Assembly (NCBI RefSeq): GCF_002887815.1
Contig: NZ_PDHO01000020.1
Location: forward strand, 35,278 to 99,277
DNA length: 64,000 bases
Direction of reading: 5' to 3'
DNA from: Mycobacterium sp. ENV421
Lineage (GTDB): Bacteria > Actinomycetota > Actinomycetes > Mycobacteriales > Mycobacteriaceae
Of this stretch, positions 52,655-61,544 are shown piece by piece; within the stretch, counting starts at the first letter, position 1, and each line of letters opens with the position of its first letter. The notes under the pieces are model-generated. The model was given only the letters and a program-made list of their open reading frames with translations. It ran no database searches and was not told where the DNA came from. Position numbers and translations under genes: made by a program.

Positions 52655-53611
52655 TCACTTCTCGGCGGTCCCGCCCACCACGGCGTGGATGCGTCCGCGC
52701 GGATACGGCAGCTCGATGCCGTTTTCGTCGTAGGCCTGCAGGATCTCCCGCCGAAGGCGGCGCTGCACCGACCATTGCGCGCCCGGCCGGGTTTTCAACG
52801 TCATCCGCAGCCTCAGCAGGTCCGGGGCAAGTTCTTGGACACCGAGCATCTCGGGCTCGCCGAGCACCTTTCCGCCCACTGTCGGATCCGCGATAGCCTG
52901 TGCGGCCGCCTCCAGCGCCACCCGCTCCGCCTGCTCGACGTCGGCGGTCAACGCGACCGGCACCTCGATACGGGCGACCGCATATTCCTGGCTCATGTTG
53001 CCGACCCGGGAGATCTCCCCATTACGGACGTACCACAGCGTGCCGTCGATGTCGCGGACGGTGGTGATGCGCAGACCGACGCTTTCGACCTCGCCGCTCA
53101 TCTCGCCGAGGTCGACGACGTCACCCACGCCGTATTGGTCTTCGAGCAGCATGAACACGCCACTGACGAAGTCGCGCACCAGATTCTGGGCACCGAATCC
53201 GATCGCGAGGCCGATCACGCCAGCCGAGGCGATGAACGGCGCGAGATTCACCCCCACCACGTTGAGAGCCGCCAGCACTAGCCAGGACAGCAGAATTATC
53301 GACACGGTGGATTTCAGGACCGACCCGATCGTGTGAGCACGCTGCTGGCGTCGAGTGCTGGCTTGATCGTTGATCGTCGTCACCGGGACGCCATGACGAA
53401 AGCGGCGTAGCAAGGTCGGCTTGGCGTCCTGGGGGCGCTCCTCGACGCTGCTCTTGCCGCTCCGGCCGGTAGTGGCACGGTCGATCATCCGGTGCAGCAG
53501 ATATCGGACGATCAGGACGACGATCAGGTACACCGCCAGGCGGATCGGCACCTCCACGAGCCAGTGCCGGGTGGTGTCCGTCCATTCCAAGGCCAAGTTG
53601 CGTGCATCCAT
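52655..53611 (-). CDS. Mechanosensitive ion channel (MscS family)
   Basis: 318 residues from ATG 53611. Helices VPIRLAVYLIVVLIVRYLLH and IILLSWLVLAALNVVG, then the pore-lining TM3 APFIASAGVIGLAIGFGAQNLVRDFVSGVFMLLEDQYGVGDVV, typical of MscS, and a beta-domain (EVESVGLRITTVRDIDGTLWYVRNGEI). It opens on membrane tension to release solutes, relevant to an ectoine-making cell. Confidence 0.93.
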   Translation of the reverse strand: MDARNLALEWTDTTRHWLVEVPIRLAVYLIVVLIVRYLLHRMIDRATTGRSGKSSVEERPQDAKPTLLRRFRHGVPVTTINDQASTRRQQRAHTIGSVLKSTVSIILLSWLVLAALNVVGVNLAPFIASAGVIGLAIGFGAQNLVRDFVSGVFMLLEDQYGVGDVVDLGEMSGEVESVGLRITTVRDIDGTLWYVRNGEISRVGNMSQEYAVARIEVPVALTADVEQAERVALEAAAQAIADPTVGGKVLGEPEMLGVQELAPDLLRLRMTLKTRPGAQWSVQRRLRREILQAYDENGIELPYPRGRIHAVVGGTAEK

Positions 53612-53759
53612 GTTCACGACGTTACGTACCCGGAAAGCCGGATAGGTTCACCTCCCGCGGGCCCGGACACGGATTCAGTCGGGGGCTGCAGGCCGATCAG
53701 GTCGGGTCCATTTGTTGCGCGCCGCTGGTGGCGAGCCGTCTTCTCCTACGCTGGGTGCA

Positions 53760-54794
53760 GTGTCATCGCGAAGCAGGCAGCACGACGCGTGGTCGCGCGT
53801 GTCGGAGGCCGCGGCCTCCGCGCGCTGGACCCTGCGGCGTCGCGGTCACGTGGTATTCGTTCGCCTGCCCGGGCCGTTGCAGCAGACCTGCCGGCTGATC
53901 GGCCGTACCGGCCGCGGGACACTCGAGGACCGGGTCCCGGGGTTGGCGGCCGAGGCGGCGTTCTTCACGTTGATCTCGCTGCCGGCGTTGCTGTTGGCGG
54001 TCGTGGGTTCACTCGGATTCGTCGCAGCCGCCCTCGGTCCGGAGGGCCGGGACAGCTTCCGCCAACTCGTACTCGGAATCCCCAGGTCGTTCCTGTCGGA
54101 TCCCAGCTATGCCACCTACAAGCAGCTGGTGGACACCGTGCTGACCGAAACGCGCGGAGGTGTCGTGTCCATTGCCCTCCTGCTGAGCGTCTGGACCGGT
54201 TCACGGGCGGTGAATCGCTACCTCGAGACGATCACGATCGCCTATGACCTCGAACCGCGACCCGGCTGGCGGCGGCGCCTGCTGGCTTTGGGACTCACCA
54301 TCGGCCTGCTGCTGGGTGCGGGGGCAGTGTTGCCGCCCATGGTGTTTGGTCCGCGGATTGTGAAGTGGGTGGCGCCGGATTCCGTCGAGGAGACCACGCT
54401 TCGCACACTTCACCTGTTCTTCTGGCCATCGGTCGTCGCGGTGTTGATCGTCGGCTTGGCGACGATGTACCACGTCGGGGCCCCGTGGCGGACACCCTGG
54501 CGCCGGGACCTGCCCGGCGCGTTACTCGCCATGGCGATCTGGTTGCTGGCGTCTGCCGGGCTACGGACGTATCTCTCGTTGAGCGTTCGGCACGACGCCG
54601 TCTTCGGCCAACTCGCGGTGCCCATTGCTGTTGTCCTGTGGCTCTACATCACCGCTTTCGCAGTGCTTCTGGGCGCGGAGTTCAACGCCGCGATCGAGAG
54701 GATGTGGCCGCACGTGGATCATCCGTGGCGGTTGCAGAGTCTTCTCAGAAAGCTCGAGCGCGGTGCACCGGCGAGAGCGGAAGAAGGCCGCTGA
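53760..54794 (+). CDS. YihY/BrkB family membrane protein
   Basis: 344 residues if GTG 53760 is used; the start is uncertain, as no ribosome site is evident. Six membrane helices (EAAFFTLISLPALLLAVVGSLGF; GLTIGLLLGAGAVLPPMVFG; WPSVVAVLIVGLATMYHVG; GALLAMAIWLLASAGLRTYLS; FGQLAVPIAVVLWLYITAFAVLLGAEFNAAIE). The last two blocks are BrkB/YihY signatures. Once linked to virulence and RNase BN, the real function is unclear. Confidence 0.87.
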   Translation: MSSRSRQHDAWSRVSEAAASARWTLRRRGHVVFVRLPGPLQQTCRLIGRTGRGTLEDRVPGLAAEAAFFTLISLPALLLAVVGSLGFVAAALGPEGRDSFRQLVLGIPRSFLSDPSYATYKQLVDTVLTETRGGVVSIALLLSVWTGSRAVNRYLETITIAYDLEPRPGWRRRLLALGLTIGLLLGAGAVLPPMVFGPRIVKWVAPDSVEETTLRTLHLFFWPSVVAVLIVGLATMYHVGAPWRTPWRRDLPGALLAMAIWLLASAGLRTYLSLSVRHDAVFGQLAVPIAVVLWLYITAFAVLLGAEFNAAIERMWPHVDHPWRLQSLLRKLERGAPARAEEGR

Positions 54795-55018
54795 TGTCGG
54801 GCGGCCGGCAACATCGACAGGTCGGACGCACCGCATCGCCTAATGTCCCGGCGAATTCCTTGTGCCACAAGGTAGGTGGCAGTCCGAATCGGCATGAGGT
54901 TGCGCGCCGCGTTTAGCTGACGCATCAGCGGGTAGACGGCGTCGAATCAGCGGGCGCCACCGGCCCGATCACGCGGGTGGTGGCGGCCTACGCCGGATCA
55001 ACTCGAAAGGAGCGCACT

Positions 55019-55399
55019 GTGCCGATGACCAAGAAGAACGGCAAGCCGAAGAAGAGTGAACTGCCAAGCACCCTGCAGAAGTCGGGCAAGAAGGCCCAGC
55101 GCACCTTCGCCAAAGCACACGACGCGGCAGCCAAGGAATACAGCGACGCCGAGCGCGCTTACCGAGTCGCCTACAGCGCGCTGGAGAACAAGTTCGAGAA
55201 GGTGGGCGACCACTGGGAGAAGAAGGCCAAGAACGCCAAGGGCGAGACCGCGCAGGGTGTGAATGCGAATGCGACCAAGAAAGACTTGACGGAGATCGCG
55301 CGAAAGCTCGACATTCCGCGCCGCTCGACGATGAACAAGAGCGATCTGGTCGCTGCGATCAGGAAGACCAACCGTCGCGAAGCTGCGCACAGTCGCTAG
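55019..55399 (+). CDS. ChaB-family protein with Rho-N/SAP-like C-terminus
   Basis: 126 residues from GTG 55019, 7 bp after AAAGGAG (ATG 55025 also possible). N-terminal ChaB region ELPSTLQKSGKKAQRTFAKAHDAAAKEYSDAERAYRVAYSALENKFEKVGDHW, and a C-terminal helix-extended-helix (TKKDLTEIARKLDIPRRSTMNKSDLVAAIRKTN) typical of Rho N-terminal domains, which bind nucleic acid. Very Lys-rich. Function unproven. Confidence 0.87.
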   Translation: MPMTKKNGKPKKSELPSTLQKSGKKAQRTFAKAHDAAAKEYSDAERAYRVAYSALENKFEKVGDHWEKKAKNAKGETAQGVNANATKKDLTEIARKLDIPRRSTMNKSDLVAAIRKTNRREAAHSR

Positions 55400-55404
55400 T
55401 GACG

Positions 55405-55450
55405 CCGATGGCGCCAGCCGACCCCTCCTTGGGCCAGCTGGCGCCATCGG
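55405..55450. terminator. Hairpin terminator between ChaB and GjpA-like genes
   Basis: A perfect 13-bp stem (55405-55417 with 55438-55450) and 20-base loop between two convergent genes; it can act in both directions. Confidence 0.75.
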
Positions 55451-55457
55451 ATCGAAA

Positions 55458-56672
55458 CTACTTGCCGGCCTTCGCGGACCTGCCGGACTTGCCCGACGAA
55501 CTCTTCTTGCCGCTCCCGGCCTTCGAGTCGTGACTGCCGGCGGACGAGGATCCGGCCTTGGCGCCGCTGGACGAATCCGAGCCACCGGCACTGGAAGCCG
55601 CCGCCGGGACGGCCTTGATGCTGGCCTTCGTGGAACCCGTTCCGCCAGTGGCGGATTCGGTCGCGCCCGCTTCAGTCGCGGTGTCGGCAGCCGCGCTGTC
55701 CGATGCGGCCTTGGTGGCACTCCTGGCCGCCGACGCCGTGCCGGTTGCCGCCGAGGCGGCGGTCGACAGGGTTACCGTCTTGGCGGCAGCCGGCGCCTTG
55801 GCCGCGGCACTGATGGCAGCCGTGGCCGGCGGGGTGGCTCCGATGGCCTGGGCGATGACATCACGCAGCTGGATCAGGCTGGCGATCGGCCCGCTCGCCA
55901 AGAAGCCGAAGTCGGGGCTGTAGGGCGTAAGAAGGCCCGGGGCATCGATGAATCCGAGGACGGTGCCCGACCCGTTGAGGAAGCCACCGACCAGATTCGC
56001 GGGGAGGTTCACCAGGGTGTTGAGGACGGCACCCGGGTCACCGGCGACCACGCCGTCGTACACGTCCTGCGTTGCTTGCACCGCAGCGTTGATCGTCGAC
56101 ACCAGCGGGAAGGTCATCGGTAGAACGACCTGAAACACGGTGTTGGGCAGTGTGGCGAAGGCCTTGGCGAAGTTGTTCACCGTGTTCACCAGAGGGACGG
56201 TCGAATCGGAGACGACCGTAACGAGGTTCAGCGCGAGCGGGATCACGACGGTGTTGTTGATGGTGTCGAACGCGCCCACGATGTCACCGCTTTGGAGCTG
56301 GCCGCGAGCGGTCTCCAGCGCACCGGGGACGCCTTGGAAGATCAGCTTGAGGTTCGCCACGTCATTGGTATAGGCCGTTTGCAAGGCCTTCAGGCTGGCG
56401 AGCTGGTTTTCGACGATCTGCTTGAGGATCGGCGCGGGACTGGCTGCGATCTGCTGGCCGATTGCGCCGAGATTTGCTGCGGATTTCTGGAAAACCTGTA
56501 CCCAGTTCTCGATCGGGTTGATCGCGGCGCTGAGCTCGACGCTGACCGACGACACCGACCGCTGCAGGGCCTGAGCGTCAGGCATCGTCGGCGTCAGCGG
56601 CGAGATCGCGATAACACTCGCTCCCACCAGCGCAACACCAGCGGTGGCGTACGGACGTACAGCAGCGTTCAT
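55458..56672 (-). CDS. GjpA-like putative outer-membrane porin family protein (second copy)
   Basis: 404 residues. Leader YATAGVALVGASVIAISPLTP and a long helical body with ASPAPILKQIVENQLASLKALQTAYTNDV parallel the 41.7-42.9 kb protein (APAPILQQIVANQIAYLKEL). The last 130 residues are Ala/Ser/Lys/Gly-rich low complexity (SDSAAADTATEAGATESATGG, KAGSGKKSSSGKSGRSAKAGK). GGAG site before ATG 56672. Membrane or surface role by family. Confidence 0.75.
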   Translation of the reverse strand: MNAAVRPYATAGVALVGASVIAISPLTPTMPDAQALQRSVSSVSVELSAAINPIENWVQVFQKSAANLGAIGQQIAASPAPILKQIVENQLASLKALQTAYTNDVANLKLIFQGVPGALETARGQLQSGDIVGAFDTINNTVVIPLALNLVTVVSDSTVPLVNTVNNFAKAFATLPNTVFQVVLPMTFPLVSTINAAVQATQDVYDGVVAGDPGAVLNTLVNLPANLVGGFLNGSGTVLGFIDAPGLLTPYSPDFGFLASGPIASLIQLRDVIAQAIGATPPATAAISAAAKAPAAAKTVTLSTAASAATGTASAARSATKAASDSAAADTATEAGATESATGGTGSTKASIKAVPAAASSAGGSDSSSGAKAGSSSAGSHDSKAGSGKKSSSGKSGRSAKAGK

Positions 56673-56721
56673 GACTCTCCTTCGAAGAAATTAACCCCCT
56701 AAGCGCCAAAACGTAGCGCAC

Positions 56722-56737
56722 CTTACTCATCAGTAAG
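56722..56737. promoter_or_regulatory. Operator candidate 1, CTTACnnnnnnGTAAG type
   Basis: CTTACT-CATC-AGTAAG, perfect 6-bp arms, about 50 bp upstream of the GjpA-like start. TetR-like geometry. Confidence 0.55.
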
Positions 56738-56902
56738 TAGAGGTTCTGGAAACTTTCTTGCGCGTCGAAAGGACCCCAGATTGCTGCGCCACATTTCGGC
56801 GTGCGTGGTCAACACCCCTGTTCACGCCACTTCTGGCGGCTCCGCGAGGTTGCCCCTCGGCGAACTACGGAAGGCCGGCAGCTACCATTTTCGGTGGCCT
56901 AA

Positions 56903-56918
56903 CTTACCTGAGGGTAAG
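56903..56918. promoter_or_regulatory. Operator candidate 2, CTTACnnnnnnGTAAG type
   Basis: CTTACC-TGAG-GGTAAG, perfect 6-bp arms, same outer sequence as candidate 1, 181 bp away. Two sites of one kind favour a real regulator over chance. Confidence 0.5.
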
Positions 56919-57282
56919 ATAAGCAGTTTGCTGAACCTGTCTTCTAAGTTACCTTTCAGTACCATAACCACGCTTATATAAATTTCGCGGCGTTTGCACG
57001 CGCCGGTCGACGCCCAGGGGCCCGCAGCGACAGCGACGAACGCGGACCGGGATCGCAGCAGGCCCTCGGGCCCCGCCGACACCGACCACCGCCCACGGTC
57101 GAATGAATTCATCTTGGGGTTTGCTGAGCAGTGACAAATTTTTCGCGTATGCCGCGTCTACGCCGGGGATCGCACCGGCCTACCCGATCGACCGAAGGGG
57201 CGCATTGGTCGCCGCGCAACGGTCACGCCTCATCGCCGGCGACACTCGCCGTGGGCGTTCTCGAACGCCGTAACATGCGCCC

Positions 57283-58488
57283 ATGAAGATCCTTTTCGAC
57301 GACGCCGATATGGACGCGCAGTTGAGCCGGACTCTGACCGCAATCGCGGCCGAGGCCTGCGATCTCGGTGAAGCGTTCGCTACCGCCGCTCGGGTCATCG
57401 AAGGCGACTACGACTCCTGGTACTCGCAGTGGTCTGCCACCGCCAACACCGCCCAGGCCCTCGCCGACCAGGCCGCCGAGGGCGGTCATGCCGTGACCGC
57501 TCGTAAGGCCTACCTTCGCGCGTCGGAGTATTGGCGTCAGGCGTTCTTCTTCCTCCGGCACGACATCACCGATGAGCGACTACAGCACGCGTGGCGCCAG
57601 CATCGGCTCACGTTCCGCTCGGCTCTGCCCTATCTTGAATTCCCCTCTGCCGCAACGGAGATCCCCTTCAACGGCGCGACGATGTCCGGGTATCTGTTCC
57701 GGGCGAGCAGCGACGGAATCCCACGGCCGACTGTGATCGCCCCGTGCGGATATGACTCGACGGCAGAGGCCGGCTACTGCGCGACCGGCTACATGGCGCT
57801 GGCCCGGGGCTACAACTTCTTCGTCTTCGAAGGCCCGGGCCAGGGCGGGATGCTGTACGAGCACCGGGTGGCGATGCGACCCGACTTCGAGGTGCCCTTC
57901 GCCGCCGCGTTCGCCTGGCTGATCGACCAGCCGGGCGTCGACCCGAATCGGGTGGCCATCATCGGCCGGTCGTTCGGCGGTTACCTGGGACCACGTGCGG
58001 CCGCCTTCGAACCGCGCATCGCGGCGCTGATCGCCGACCCGGGCCAGTTCGACTTCGCCAGCCGAATCGCCAAGATGGTCGACACAACCGAGCAACTGCA
58101 GAAAATCATCGACGCGGATCCCGACGTGGATGCGCAACTCGAGGAGCTGTGCCACGGAGCGCGCAACACCGAGTGGTACGGGTCGCGCATGGCCACGCTG
58201 GGAGCCGCCACCGTCGGCGACTGGATCCGGCGGCAGCTCACCTACGAGCTCGGCGGATGTGTGGGCTCGATCGCCTGCCCCACGCTGATCACCGAGGGTG
58301 AGGGCGACTTCGCTGCACAGGGCGAAGCCCTGTACAACCACCTCCAGCCGTCGATCCGCAAGGAGCTCAAGCGGTTCAGTGCGGCCGAAGGCGCCGGCGG
58401 CCACTGCGAGGGGCTGGGCGCAACCTTGTTCGAGGGCTATGCCTTCGACTGGCTGGACGACGTCCTGGGCGAGGCGGCCCCGCGCTGA
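57283..58488 (+). CDS. Alpha/beta hydrolase with N-terminal helical domain (FrsA/esterase-like)
   Basis: 401 residues. The first 120 residues are helical (YDSWYSQWSATANTAQALADQAAEGGHAVTARKAYLRASEYWRQAFFFLR), then a hydrolase core: PTVIAPCGYDSTAEAGY, nucleophile Ser in VAIIGRSFGGYLGPRAA, Asp or Glu in LITEGEGDFAAQGE (acid position is Glu or Asp) and His in GAGGHCEGLG. This is the large-cap DUF1100/FrsA-like group; substrates include esters and 2,6-dihydroxypseudo-oxynicotine-type diketones. Substrate unknown. Confidence 0.87.
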   Translation: MKILFDDADMDAQLSRTLTAIAAEACDLGEAFATAARVIEGDYDSWYSQWSATANTAQALADQAAEGGHAVTARKAYLRASEYWRQAFFFLRHDITDERLQHAWRQHRLTFRSALPYLEFPSAATEIPFNGATMSGYLFRASSDGIPRPTVIAPCGYDSTAEAGYCATGYMALARGYNFFVFEGPGQGGMLYEHRVAMRPDFEVPFAAAFAWLIDQPGVDPNRVAIIGRSFGGYLGPRAAAFEPRIAALIADPGQFDFASRIAKMVDTTEQLQKIIDADPDVDAQLEELCHGARNTEWYGSRMATLGAATVGDWIRRQLTYELGGCVGSIACPTLITEGEGDFAAQGEALYNHLQPSIRKELKRFSAAEGAGGHCEGLGATLFEGYAFDWLDDVLGEAAPR

Positions 58489-58525
58489 GACAACGCCCGG
58501 TTCCAAGCCCGGCGCGGTCCGGAGA

Positions 58526-58921
58526 TCAACCTGCAGCGACCACTTCCGTCAGCAGTAGGGCTGCCTCGTTGTAGGGAAACGCTCGGTAGAGGAGGCGAGA
58601 ACGCGGTACGACCAGGGCCGCACCCTCGGCCTTGCTTACCACCAGCGGGTTGACGAGCGTGACCGCCCGTCTCCGCTTGCGTAGCACCGTCGGGCCGCCG
58701 GCCAGCACATTCTTCAACCAGTCCGTCTGTAGGCCGTAGCCGATGAGGATGGCGTAGCCATCATGGGTCTTGAATACCAGAAGGGGCGTTTGATAGCGCT
58801 TCCCTGACTTTCGCCCGACGTGCTCGAGCGTGCCGAGGTTCGGAAGCCACGGTGGATTCGTGCGAGCGGTCGGATTGGTGACCCGCTTGTTGAACTCTGC
58901 GATTCGGCAAGGCACGCGCAT
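58526..58921 (-). CDS. Deazaflavin (F420)-type nitroreductase-family protein
   Basis: 131 residues. TLEHVGRKSGKRYQTPLLVFKTHDGYAILIGYGLQTDWLKNVLAGGPTVLRKRRRAVTLVNPLVV is the Ddn family core. Third deazaflavin-type copy in the window. ATG 58921. Confidence 0.85.
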   Translation of the reverse strand: MRVPCRIAEFNKRVTNPTARTNPPWLPNLGTLEHVGRKSGKRYQTPLLVFKTHDGYAILIGYGLQTDWLKNVLAGGPTVLRKRRRAVTLVNPLVVSKAEGAALVVPRSRLLYRAFPYNEAALLLTEVVAAG

Positions 58922-59301
58922 TCTGGGAATCTAGGGCTCCTAGTACGGCGGCGCCCCCACTCGGATTCGAACTCAAGCTTGTTGGCGGGTTCATTCCCTA
59001 GTACGGATGCCAATTGATGCTTTCGCCGGTCCACGAGCGCGGTTCGTGGACCGACGATACTCCTCAGCTGGAAATACCACTAGGTTGCCTGCCAGCCAAC
59101 GGCACGCATTCAATGGGGAGCCCACACTCTAGACATTGATGGGACCTCGGCTGTGGCACATCCTTGCTCAAATAACTCTAGTGGAGAGTCGTTCGAAAGT
59201 TAGTCGATCGGTGTCAGACCCGCCTGCAACAATACGTAAATAGCGGAAGAAACGTAGATACGTTGACCATACAGCATGACCTAGAAAGCCTGGAGGTTTC
59301 G
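58922..59301. other. 380-bp intergenic region at the left edge of the accessory island
   Basis: No gene seen. GC content visibly falls from about 59040 rightward. A tRNA-T-arm-like GGATTCGAAC stretch at about 58963 is too imperfect to call. Likely junction of the accessory island. Confidence 0.5.
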
Positions 59302-59652
59302 GTGCCGTACGCAAATCCCGACGATGAACGTGCATACCAACGCTTGCATTATGAACGAAATAAGGATTTATACAAGATGAGGGCGGTCGCATCTCGGGCA
59401 AAACAGCGCCGAGAGCAACGCGTGATTATCAAGCAGTATTTAGAGACGCATCCATGTATGGATTGTGGCAATAACGATATACGCGTCTTGCAATTTGATC
59501 ACATTGAGCGTGAGCCCCACAATAAACGGATTTCGAGACTTATCGGGACCCGCAAACAGCTTCTGGCTGAGTTCGAGAAATGCGAGGTGAGATGCGCCAA
59601 CTGCCACATGATCCGAACCGGTGAACAGCTGGGCTGGCAGACGAGGACGTAG
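59302..59652 (+). CDS. HNH-type endonuclease-like protein
   Basis: 116 residues from GTG 59302, 5 bp after GGAGG. A basic N-terminal helix (YQRLHYERNKDLYKMRAVASRAKQRREQR), then CMDCG (Cys52, 55), QFDHIE (Asp66, His67) and CANCH (Cys98, 101, His102), a treble-clef HNH (zinc plus His-Me finger). Such proteins are phage- or island-associated nucleases. DNA here is distinctly AT-richer than the flanks, and a tRNA follows 13 bp after the stop. Confidence 0.8.
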   Translation: MPYANPDDERAYQRLHYERNKDLYKMRAVASRAKQRREQRVIIKQYLETHPCMDCGNNDIRVLQFDHIEREPHNKRISRLIGTRKQLLAEFEKCEVRCANCHMIRTGEQLGWQTRT

Positions 59653-59665
59653 ACTCCACTCCCGA

Positions 59666-59739
59666 GCCCCAGTAGCCCAATTGGCAGAGGCAAAGGACTT
59701 AAAATCCTTGAGTTGCGAGTTCGACTCTCGCCTGGGGCA
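59666..59739 (+). tRNA. tRNA with anticodon UAA (tRNA-Leu by codon), class I short variable loop
   Basis: 74-nt cloverleaf: acceptor GCCCCAG pairs with CTGGGGC, D-arm with GCC/GGC, anticodon stem AAGGA/TCCTT with loop CTTAAAA (anticodon TAA), variable loop of 5 nt (GAGTT), T-stem GCGAG/CTCGC with loop TTCGACT, discriminator A. CCA is not encoded. The anticodon reads UUA (Leu), but normal tRNA-Leu has a long variable arm, so its identity and charging are uncertain. Confidence 0.85.
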
Positions 59740-59919
59740 CGCCGCGAGCCGTCGTTTCCGTCTCAACCGCACGCGCCAAGGGGTTGTGCGGATTTTAAGA
59801 TCGCCCCTCTCGGCGTTCTGGGTTTTGACAGGTTGTGATGGCTTAAGACGAATCCGACTATTGCCCTTAGGATTAGCGTTGTGTGTGTAGCTCACTTTGG
59901 ATGGGCTTTGCCTGGCTAC

Positions 59920-59941
59920 TGCGGGCTGGCTGCGGGCTGGC
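59920..59941 (+). repeat. Tandem 11-bp direct repeat
   Basis: CTGCGGGCTGG twice in a row, in the 219-bp gap between the tRNA and the truncated hsdR. CTGCGGGCTG recurs at 59976-59995. May mark a rearrangement point. Confidence 0.6.
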
Positions 59942-59958
59942 CGCAGGAGTGAATCAAC

Positions 59959-61500
59959 ATGTACGAACCAAATCCGTCGGCTGTCTGCGGGCTGCGGGAG
60001 GAATACCTCAAGATAGCCCGAACTGCCGGGACCGTTGTGGTCACACATGAAAACGTCACGGGGACCATCCAGGTCTCAGGAGCCTCGAACACCGACTTGG
60101 TGGATAAGAGCGCGGCGATCAAGTCGGTGATGAACTGGGTCAAACTGCACCCCACCAACATCTCCCAGAAGGTGCAGATCATCATCGAGCACTTCCGCGA
60201 GAACGTCGGCTGGCGTTTGGAGGGCAAGGCCAAGGCCATGGTGGTCACGTCCTCACGTAAAGCGGCGGTGCGCTACAAGCTGGCGTTCGACAAGTACGTC
60301 AAAGAGCAGGGCTACACCGATGTCACCGCCCTGGTGGCGTTCTCGGGGGAAGTCACTGATCTGGAGTCGGGGCTTGAGAAAGTCACCGAGACCTCGATGA
60401 ACCCCGGCTTGAAGGGCCGCGATCTGCGTGATGCATTCGCCACCGACGAGTATCAAGTGATGTTGGTGGCAAACAAGTTCCAGACGGGCTTCGACCAGCC
60501 GCTGCTGGTGGCCATGTACGTCGACAAGCGCCTTTCGGGGGTGGCTGCGGTGCAGACCCTGTCCCGGCTCAACCGGGTGGCCCCCGGCAAGGATCAGACC
60601 TTCGTGCTGGATTTCGCCAATCCCGCCGAGGACATCGTCGAGGCGTTCGAGCCCTATTACGAGGCCACCACGTTGGCCGATGTCACCGATCCGAACATCG
60701 TCCACTCGACGATGGCCAAGCTGGATGCCGCAGCGATCTATCAGGAGTCCGAGGTCGAGGGCCTGGTCAAGGACTACCTGGCCAAGAAGGGCAACAATGC
60801 CCTGACCAAGTGGGTCACCCCGGCCCGGGACCGCTTCCGTGACCGGGAACGCGATGCCGTCGATCACAGCGACAAGCTGGCCCTCGACGAATTACACCTG
60901 TTCCGCAAGGACGTGAGCACCTTCCTGCGCCAATACGATTTCCTGTCGCAGATCGTGAACTACGAGGACCTGTCGTTGGAGAAGCTCTCGATCTACCTGC
61001 GCCACCTGGCCCCGGTGATCAGCAGCGAGCAGCTCAACCACGAGATCGACCTGTCCACCGTCGATTTTGACTATCTGGCGCAGCACGGGCAAGGCACCAC
61101 TTCCGGCACTCTCACCGGCGACGTGCCGCTGCAACCGGCCAAGGAGTCGGGCACGGGGACGGCTAAAGATCCCGAGCTGGTGGCCCTTGACGAGGTCATC
61201 GCCCAGATCAACGACCTGTTCTCCGGGGAGCACCCAGATTCCAGCGTCCGCAACGTTGTCACCCACATCAAAGACCGGCTCGAAGAAAGCGAAACACTGC
61301 AGCAGCAGGCCGAGCACAACACTCTTGCGCAGTTCTCGGCCAGCCCAGACCTGCAGAACGAGTTCGTTGCCGCAGTAATCGGGGCGATGGCGTCCTCGGA
61401 AGATCTGTCCACGCAGATCCTGAACAACCCGGAGCTGTCGTCAAAGTTACTGGGCGAGCTAATTCCGGTCATCTATGAGGGATTGAAGCCTTCGGCGTGA
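59959..61500 (+). pseudogene. hsdR: Type I restriction enzyme R subunit (HsdR), C-terminal fragment
   Basis: 513 residues, about half of a normal HsdR (about 1000). The homologous part begins near residue 50 (DKSAAIKSVMNWVKLHPTNISQKVQIIIEHFREN) and includes helicase C-terminal motifs (AMVVTSSRKAAVRYKLAFDKY; MLVANKFQTGFDQPLLVAMYVDKRL; VQTLSRLNRVAPGKDQTFVLDF) and the helical tail. The endonuclease domain and helicase motifs I-III are absent, and residues 1-45 are unrelated. Hence it is truncated at the 5' end and cannot restrict DNA. No frameshift inside the remnant. Confidence 0.88.
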
Positions 61501-61544
61501 GCCAATACAGCGTCGCCTACAACGACCAGATGGGCAGTTGACCG

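Larger units (their letters stand above)
56673..57282. other. 610-bp intergenic region with two operator-like palindromes
   Basis: No convincing gene. Two 16-bp inverted repeats of one type (56722-56737, 56903-56918), an AT-rich patch around 56910-56990 and a GC-rich part after it. Promoters of the GjpA-like gene (leftward) and hydrolase (rightward) must lie here. Confidence 0.55.

Noticed and set aside
58955..58990. tRNA-like T-arm fragment (GGATTCGAAC) on the minus strand
   Set aside because: The flanking T-stem has at least two mismatches and no anticodon or D-arm is found; probably chance or an old remnant.
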